From Aquincola sp. (GTDB taxonomy: Bacteria > Pseudomonadota > Gammaproteobacteria > Burkholderiales > Burkholderiaceae_C), in assembly GCA_029884035.1 (NCBI GenBank), contig JAOUIM010000022.1:1-17674 (forward strand): DNA of 17,674 nucleotides. Reading direction: 5' to 3'. Made by a program: the position numbers and the translations under genes. A model generated the notes under the pieces. The model had not been told where the DNA came from. It was given only the letters and a program-made list of their open reading frames with translations, and did no database searches. This document shows, piece by piece, positions 13,202 through 17,674 of this stretch (its first letter is position 1; every line of letters starts with the position of its first letter).

Positions 13202-16200
13202 GTTGACTCCAGATCCTCTCCAGCCGTTTGACGCTCACGGGCTGCGGCGTTCGCAGTTCCTGCGCGAAAAGACTGACGCGCAGCTCCTCGAGCACCCAGC
13301 GGAACTCGTCGAGCCTGGCGTCGGGAGCACCGCGCCGCTCGGCCACCCGTCGCATCCAGCGCTGTTCGAGCGGCTTCAGTTCGGCCAGACGCTGGGCGTC
13401 GCGCAAGGGCTCGACGCGCTGCTTGTCGAGCCGCATCTGCACTGCGCGCAGGTAGCGCGGCAGGTGGCCGAGCGCGATCCAGGGCGTTTCGAGCACGAAG
13501 CGCTTGTGCACCAGTCGCGCCAGCTGCGCCGACACGTCTTCGACCACGTCCTTCGGCGGCCGCGCGTCCTTGAGCTTTCGCGTGGCATGCGCGAACTCCT
13601 GCAGCGCGGCAGCGACGGCGCGCGCCACCTCGTGGGCAATCAGGTTCAGTCGCGCACGGCCGGCTTCGACGCGGGCTTCGAAGGACGTTGCGTCGCTGGG
13701 CAGCGGGTCGGACAGGAATGCGCGATCGAGCGCGAGGGCGACGATCTGGTCGCGCAGGTCCTCCTGCGTGCCCAGCGACATGAACTGGGTGGCCATGCGC
13801 TGAAGGTCGGGGATGTTCTTCTCGAGGAACTTGAGCGGATCCTTGAGCTGCAGCGCCACGAGCCGCCGCAGGCCCGCGCGGTGGCGCGCTGCGGCGACGT
13901 CGGGTTCGTCGAACACCTCGATCTCGACGTGGGCGCCCTTGTCGACGAGGGCCGGGAAGCCGACCAGCGATTGGCCCGCCTTTCGCACCTCCATGAGCTC
14001 GGGCAGCTCTCCAAAGGTCCACGCCACGAACCGGGCTTGCGACGGCGCGATTGGCGTCGCCGGCGTGACCCGTTGCGCGCGAGTGGGTGTGGCCGACCCG
14101 TCTGGCGCCGCGATTGCTGCCACTGGAGTCGTCTTCAGCGCCGCGAGTGCCTGGAAGGCCGTGCGCGCTTGTCCACCCAATTCGGCCTTGAGTGCCGCCA
14201 GGTGGCGTCCGACGCCGAGCTGACGGCCATGCTCGTCGACCACGCGCACGTTCATGAAATGGTGCGCAGACAAGGTCTCGACCTTGAAGTCCGTGCGCTG
14301 CACGGGCAGTTGCGTGCGCTCACGGACCGCGCAGAGCAGCGCGTCGACGAGGCTGCCGTCGCCGAAGCGCAATGACATCGCGAGGGTTGCGGCGCTGTCC
14401 GCCAGCGGCACCAGGCGCGCGCGCGGCTTCTGCGGCAGGCTCTTCAGCAACGCGACGATCTTGGCCTCGAGCATGCCCGGCACTAGCCACTCGCAGCGCT
14501 CGTCGCTGACCTGATTGAGCGCATAGATCGGTACGGTCACTGTCAGGCCGTCCTTCGGGTCACCCGGCTCGTGAAGGTAGTGTGCTGCACAGTCGATGCC
14601 GCCCAGCCGGATCACCTTGGGGAAGGCGTCGGTCGTGATTCCGGCGGCTTCGTGGCGCATCAATTCGTCGCGTGTGAGCTTGAGCAGGTTCGGCTGGCGC
14701 TTGACCTCGTCGCCATACCAGCGTTCGAGGCCGGCGCCGCCCGTGATGTGTGCCGGCAGCTGCTGGTCGTAGAAGGCGAAGATCAACTCGTCGTCAACCA
14801 GCACGTCTTGTCGCCGCGCCTTGTGCTCAAGTTCGCGTACCTCGCGAACGAGCCGGTCGTTGTGCGCCAGGAACGGAAGCTTCGTTTCCCAGTCGCCCGC
14901 CACCAGCGCTTCGCGGATGAAGATCTCGCGCGCCATCACGGGATCGACGCGCGCATAGGCCACGCTTCGCTGCTGATAGACGACGAGGCCATACAGCAGC
15001 CCGCGTTCGAGGGCCATCACCTCGCCGGCCTTCTTCTCCCAGTGCGGGTTGCTGAGCTGGGTCTTGATCAGGTGGCCGCCGATGCGCTCGATCCACTGCG
15101 GTTCGATCGCCGCCAAGCCACGCCCGAACAGGCGCGTCGTTTCGACCAGTTCCGCCGCGATCAGCCAGCGCCCCGGTTTCTTTGACAGGTGCGCGCCTGG
15201 GTGGCGCCAGAACTTGATGCCGCGCGCGCCTTGGTACCAGTCGTCGTCGTCGGCCTTGCAACCGACATTGCCGAGCAGCCCCGACAGCAGCGCGAGGTGC
15301 ACCTGCTCGTAGTTGGCCGGCGCTGTGTTGACGCGCCAGCCATGCTCGGTGACGACGGTGAGCAACTGCGAGTGGATGTCGCGCCACTCGCGCACTCGGC
15401 GCGGCGACACGAAGTGGTCGCGCAGGCGCTGTTCCTGCTGGCGGTTCGACAGCTTGTGGACCTGCAGGCTGCCACCACCACGGCCCGGCTCGCAGGCCGG
15501 ACCGGCTCCGCGGGTCCGGCCGTGCGCAGGCGCGGCCGGCTCCTGGACGCTTCGCCCTCGCCCTTCCTCGATCCAGCGCCACAGCTTCAGGTAGCCCATG
15601 AACTCCGACTTGTCATCGTCGAAGAGCTTGTGCTTCGCGTCCGCGGCCTGCGCCTGCTCCACCGGCCGGTCGCGCACGTCCTGGCCAGAGAGCGCCGCAG
15701 CGATCACCAGCACTTCAGCCAGCGACTGGCGCTCCCTGCCCTCGAGGATCATGCGACCGACGCGTGGGTCGAGGGGTAGCCGTGCGAGGGCGCGGCCCAG
15801 CTCGGTGAGTTCATTGCGCTCGTCGACCGCGCCGAGCTCGTTGAGCAGTGCGTAGCCGTCGGCGATTGCCTTCTTCGGCGGTGCTTCGAGAAATGGGAAC
15901 TCTTCGACCATGCCCAGGCCGAGCGAGGCCATGCGCAGGATCACGCCGGCCAACGACGAGCGCAGGATCTCCGGGTCGGTGAAACGCGGGCGGCTGGCGA
16001 AGTCGGCCTCGTCGTACAGGCGGATGCAGATGCCGTCGGCGACGCGGCCGCAGCGTCCGGCTCGCTGGTTGGCTGCCGCCTGGCTGATCGGCTCGATCTG
16101 CAGCTGTTCGACCTTGCTGCGGTAGCTGTAGCGCTTGACCCGCGCAGTGCCGGCGTCGACGACGTAGCGGATTCCGGGCACGGTGAGCGAGGTTTCCGCG

Positions 16201-17066
16201 ACGTTGGTCGCCAGCACGACGCGCGGCGCGCCGCCGATGTCGAACACGCGATCCTGCTCGGCCTGCGACAGGCGCGAGAACAACGGCAGGATCTCGGCGT
16301 GCCGTCGCCGCGGATCGTGCGCCAAGTGCTTTCGCAGGTGGTCGGCGGCCTCGCGGATCTCGCGCTCGCCGGGCAGGAAGACGAGGACGTCGCCCGCGAT
16401 GGTGCCGCGCCAGAGTTCGTCGACGGCATCGGCGATGGCGACATTCAGGTCGCGGTCCCTGGTCTCTTCAAAGGGGCGCCAGCGCTGCTCCACGGGGAAA
16501 AGCCGACCCGAGACCTGGATCACCGGCGCGCCGCCGAAGTGCGCCGAGAAGCGCTCGGCGTCGATGGTCGCCGAGGTCACGATGACCTTCAGGTCCGGCC
16601 GCCGCGCCAGAATCTGCTTCAGGTGCCCGAGCAGGAAGTCGATGTTGAGCGACCGCTCGTGCGCCTCGTCGACGATGATCGTGTCGTAGGCACCGAGCAG
16701 CGGATCGCTCTGCGTCTCGGCCAGCAGGATGCCGTCGGTCATCAGCTTGATCGAAGCGCCGCGTTGCACGCGGTCCTGGAATCGCACCTTGAAGCCGACC
16801 ACTTCGCCCAGCGGCGTGTTCAGTTCCTCGGCGATGCGCTTGGCCACCGATTGCGCCGCGATGCGCCGAGGCTGCGTGTGGCCGATCCACTTGCCCGCTG
16901 CCGCACGACCCAGCGACAGGACCAACTTGGGCAGTTGTGTCGTCTTGCCCGAACCGGTTTCGCCGCACACCACGATCACCGGGTGCGCCATGAACGCGCG
17001 GGCGATCTCCTCCCGCCGCGCCGAGACGGGCAGCGATTCAGGGAAGGTGATGTCGGGTGTCGGCAC
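13191..17066 (-). CDS. hrpA: ATP-dependent RNA helicase HrpA
   Basis: 1291 residues, near the 1300 of E. coli HrpA. This DEAH-box RNA helicase acts on ribosomes and mRNA in the cytoplasm. The helicase core has Walker A G-E-T-G-S-G-K-T (35-42, Lys41), T-Q-P-R-R (64-68), DEAH (133-136), S-A-T (165-167), a motif V-like T-N-V-A-E-T-S-L (287-294) and Q-R-A-G-R-C-G-R (334-341). The helicase-associated region, an OB-like segment and the long HrpA-specific C-terminal region follow. Residues about 503-535 are an unusual Gly/Pro/Arg-rich insertion, encoded by a GC-rich palindrome, between L-W-R-W-I-E-E and H-K-L-S-N-R. The start is GTG at 17066, without a ribosome site. A GATAAT -10 ends ten bases upstream, so the message may be nearly leaderless. 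The 3' end overlaps the transglycosylase gene. Confidence 0.95.
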   Translation of the reverse strand: MPTPDITFPESLPVSARREEIARAFMAHPVIVVCGETGSGKTTQLPKLVLSLGRAAAGKWIGHTQPRRIAAQSVAKRIAEELNTPLGEVVGFKVRFQDRVQRGASIKLMTDGILLAETQSDPLLGAYDTIIVDEAHERSLNIDFLLGHLKQILARRPDLKVIVTSATIDAERFSAHFGGAPVIQVSGRLFPVEQRWRPFEETRDRDLNVAIADAVDELWRGTIAGDVLVFLPGEREIREAADHLRKHLAHDPRRRHAEILPLFSRLSQAEQDRVFDIGGAPRVVLATNVAETSLTVPGIRYVVDAGTARVKRYSYRSKVEQLQIEPISQAAANQRAGRCGRVADGICIRLYDEADFASRPRFTDPEILRSSLAGVILRMASLGLGMVEEFPFLEAPPKKAIADGYALLNELGAVDERNELTELGRALARLPLDPRVGRMILEGRERQSLAEVLVIAAALSGQDVRDRPVEQAQAADAKHKLFDDDKSEFMGYLKLWRWIEEGRGRSVQEPAAPAHGRTRGAGPACEPGRGGGSLQVHKLSNRQQEQRLRDHFVSPRRVREWRDIHSQLLTVVTEHGWRVNTAPANYEQVHLALLSGLLGNVGCKADDDDWYQGARGIKFWRHPGAHLSKKPGRWLIAAELVETTRLFGRGLAAIEPQWIERIGGHLIKTQLSNPHWEKKAGEVMALERGLLYGLVVYQQRSVAYARVDPVMAREIFIREALVAGDWETKLPFLAHNDRLVREVRELEHKARRQDVLVDDELIFAFYDQQLPAHITGGAGLERWYGDEVKRQPNLLKLTRDELMRHEAAGITTDAFPKVIRLGGIDCAAHYLHEPGDPKDGLTVTVPIYALNQVSDERCEWLVPGMLEAKIVALLKSLPQKPRARLVPLADSAATLAMSLRFGDGSLVDALLCAVRERTQLPVQRTDFKVETLSAHHFMNVRVVDEHGRQLGVGRHLAALKAELGGQARTAFQALAALKTTPVAAIAAPDGSATPTRAQRVTPATPIAPSQARFVAWTFGELPELMEVRKAGQSLVGFPALVDKGAHVEIEVFDEPDVAAARHRAGLRRLVALQLKDPLKFLEKNIPDLQRMATQFMSLGTQEDLRDQIVALALDRAFLSDPLPSDATSFEARVEAGRARLNLIAHEVARAVAAALQEFAHATRKLKDARPPKDVVEDVSAQLARLVHKRFVLETPWIALGHLPRYLRAVQMRLDKQRVEPLRDAQRLAELKPLEQRWMRRVAERRGAPDARLDEFRWVLEELRVSLFAQELRTPQPVSVKRLERIWSQLSA
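15491..15526. repeat. GC-rich palindrome inserted in frame within hrpA
   Basis: GGCCGGACC (15495-15503) pairs perfectly with GGTCCGGCC (15513-15521) around a 9-nt loop. CGCA/TGCG (15491-15494, 15523-15526) extends the stem past one bulged base, giving thirteen pairs. It lies in the part of hrpA coding for the odd Gly/Pro/Arg-rich segment and keeps the frame. Part of its flank, with GTGCG and GGCGCGGCCG, resembles the hairpin downstream of envZ, though GC richness makes chance similarity easy. Confidence 0.5.
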
Positions 17067-17075
17067 GGGGCGCGG

Positions 17076-17081
17076 ATTATC
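17076..17081 (-). promoter_or_regulatory. -10 box of hrpA
   Basis: GATAAT on the minus strand, five of six consensus bases, in the 33-bp gap after the VOC gene. It ends ten bases before the GTG start of hrpA. Transcription from it would leave a leader of only a few bases. The -35 region is poor. Confidence 0.45.
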
Positions 17082-17099
17082 CGTGCCCCACGCCGTGCC

Positions 17100-17483
17100 T
17101 CACATGCTGTACTGGATCACCGACAGCGCTGCGCCCTGGGGATCGCGGATGACGGCCATCCGGCCCACGCCCTTGACATCCATCGGCTCCATCAGCACGC
17201 CGCCGCCCAGGCGTTTGACCGCGGCCAGCGTCTCGTCGACGTTGTTCACCGTGACATAACAACCCCACATCGGCGGCATGTCGGCGGGTGCGCCCGGCGG
17301 CTTGCCCATGATGCCGCCCACCGCGGTGTCGCCGACCTTGAGCACGTCGTACGGACCGCTGCCCATGTCGGAGGTCTCGACCTTCCAGCCAAAGAGCTTG
17401 CCGTAGAAATCGCAGGCCGCCTTGGGGTCGCTCGTCGTCAGTTCGGACCAGCTGAAGGCGCCGTGAGTGTGGAAGGGGTTCAT
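17100..17483 (-). CDS. VOC family protein (glyoxalase-like)
   Basis: 127 residues from the ATG at 17483, which has GGAG (17493-17496) nine bases upstream. A GTG at 17498 would add five residues. The fold is a vicinal-oxygen-chelate domain made of two beta-alpha-beta-beta-beta halves. The first opens with F-S-W-S-E-L-T-T-S-D-P and C-D-F-Y-G-K-L-F-G-W, and contains V-G-G-I-M-G. The second has Y-V-T-V-N-N-V-D-E-T-L-A-A-V and ends in I-R-D-P-Q-G-A-A-L-S-V-I-Q. This resembles the small Cfp30B-type VOC proteins found widely in proteobacteria and actinobacteria, whose substrates are mostly unknown. It differs clearly from the VOC domain fused to IspD. It lies just upstream of hrpA on the same strand and is divergent from argA. 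No specific reaction can be named. Confidence 0.85.
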   Translation of the reverse strand: MNPFHTHGAFSWSELTTSDPKAACDFYGKLFGWKVETSDMGSGPYDVLKVGDTAVGGIMGKPPGAPADMPPMWGCYVTVNNVDETLAAVKRLGGGVLMEPMDVKGVGRMAVIRDPQGAALSVIQYSM

Positions 17484-17492
17484 AGTGCATCG

Positions 17493-17496
17493 CTCC
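17493..17496 (-). promoter_or_regulatory. ribosome binding site deciding the VOC gene start
   Basis: GGAG on the minus strand, nine bases before the ATG at 17483. It overlaps the alternative GTG codon at 17498, so the ATG is preferred. Confidence 0.55.
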
Positions 17497-17511
17497 ACGA
17501 AGGACAGAGCG

Positions 17512-17556
17512 CATCATCGTGCGCCGCGACGCCGCCGGCGTCAACCGACGATGATG
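17512..17556. promoter_or_regulatory. nested inverted repeat in the VOC-argA divergent region
   Basis: Outer arms CATCATCGT (17512-17520) and ACGATGATG (17548-17556) are exact complements. Inside, GACGCC (17528-17533) pairs with GGCGTC (17537-17542) around a 3-nt loop. On the minus strand TTGACG (17544-17539) and CACGAT (17521-17516), 17 bp apart, form a plausible VOC promoter embedded in the structure. It may be an operator or a cruciform-forming site. It does not resemble the E. coli ArgR box. Confidence 0.45.
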
Positions 17557-17594
17557 GCCTGCGGCACAATCGAATGCGCCAACGCCCGATCGCC

Positions 17595-17674
17595 ATGAGC
17601 CTCGTCTTCCCACATACCTTTGTTCCCTGGTTCCGCTCCGTGGCGCCCTACATCCATGCCTACCGCGGCGACAC
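17595..17674 (+). CDS. argA: amino-acid N-acetyltransferase ArgA (partial, N-terminus only)
   Basis: Only the first 26 codons are in the window. They read M-S-L-V-F-P-H-T-F-V-P-W-F-R-S-V-A-P-Y-I-H and then Y-R-G-D-T. This matches the start of N-acetylglutamate synthase: E. coli ArgA has a comparable F-R-H-S-V-P-Y-I-N-T-H-R-G-K-T segment. The enzyme makes N-acetylglutamate from acetyl-CoA and glutamate, the first step of arginine synthesis (EC 2.3.1.1). The ATG at 17595 has no clear ribosome site. A weak -10, CACAAT (17575-17580), lies upstream. Placement divergent from a VOC-hrpA pair fits the hrpA-argA neighbourhood known in Burkholderiales. The call rests on a short segment. Confidence 0.8.
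   Translation, partial: MSLVFPHTFVPWFRSVAPYIHAYRGD

Noticed and set aside
13044..14375. Plus-strand open frame of 443 codons opposite hrpA
   Set aside because: It is antisense to conserved HrpA C-terminal sequence and has no domain of its own.
1..17674. tRNA, rRNA, CRISPR array, insertion sequence or phage/defence island
   Set aside because: I looked for cloverleaf-like genes, regular direct repeats, transposase motifs and defence-type genes and saw none; the window is core chromosome.

Overview
The window is GC-rich, densely packed proteobacterial chromosome. Protein content points to a betaproteobacterium of the Burkholderiales: OmpR/EnvZ, IspD/IspF divergent from Mfd, HrpA divergent from ArgA, and a 3-hydroxybutyrate dehydrogenase typical of PHB-storing bacteria. 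Genus is not resolvable by eye, but the Rubrivivax/Leptothrix/Methylibium type is a reasonable guess. There are no RNA genes, CRISPR arrays, transposases or phage genes. No intergenic gap exceeds about 175 bp, so no stretch over 300 bases lacks a gene. Nearly all other long open frames are antisense or out-of-frame shadows caused by high GC.

Layout. 1-831 (-): alpha/beta hydrolase cut by the left edge, divergent from 885-1655 (+) bdhA. 1743-2471 (-): secreted SIMPL/DUF541 protein, divergent from 2646-3380 (+) ompR, which is followed by envZ at 3500-4831 (+). Then come 4914-5393 (-) ispF and 5390-6436 (-) ispD, the latter carrying an extra VOC domain. This pair is divergent from mfd, 6477/6527-9919 (+). 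9916-11064 (-): HPP-CBS membrane protein, with a small lipoprotein gene upstream at 11137-11535 (-). This is divergent from serB 11643-12359 (+) and a lytic transglycosylase 12356-13201 (+). 13191-17066 (-): hrpA, preceded by a VOC gene 17100-17483 (-). The right edge holds the first 26 codons of argA (17595, +).

Functionally this is mostly housekeeping: envelope stress/osmotic signalling (OmpR-EnvZ), the MEP isoprenoid pathway (IspD, IspF), transcription-coupled repair (Mfd), serine synthesis (SerB), murein turnover, RNA helicase (HrpA), arginine synthesis (ArgA), and ketone body/PHB use (BdhA). Gene junctions are tight: two ATGA start/stop overlaps, a shared CTAG double stop, and an 11-bp convergent overlap.

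The points most worth a second look are the IspD-VOC fusion, a TGTAACA operator-like palindrome just upstream of ompR, a perfectly symmetric -10 palindrome between ispD and mfd, an in-frame GC-rich hairpin insertion inside hrpA, and an apparent one-base frameshift at the very start of mfd. No wholly new multi-gene system is visible.
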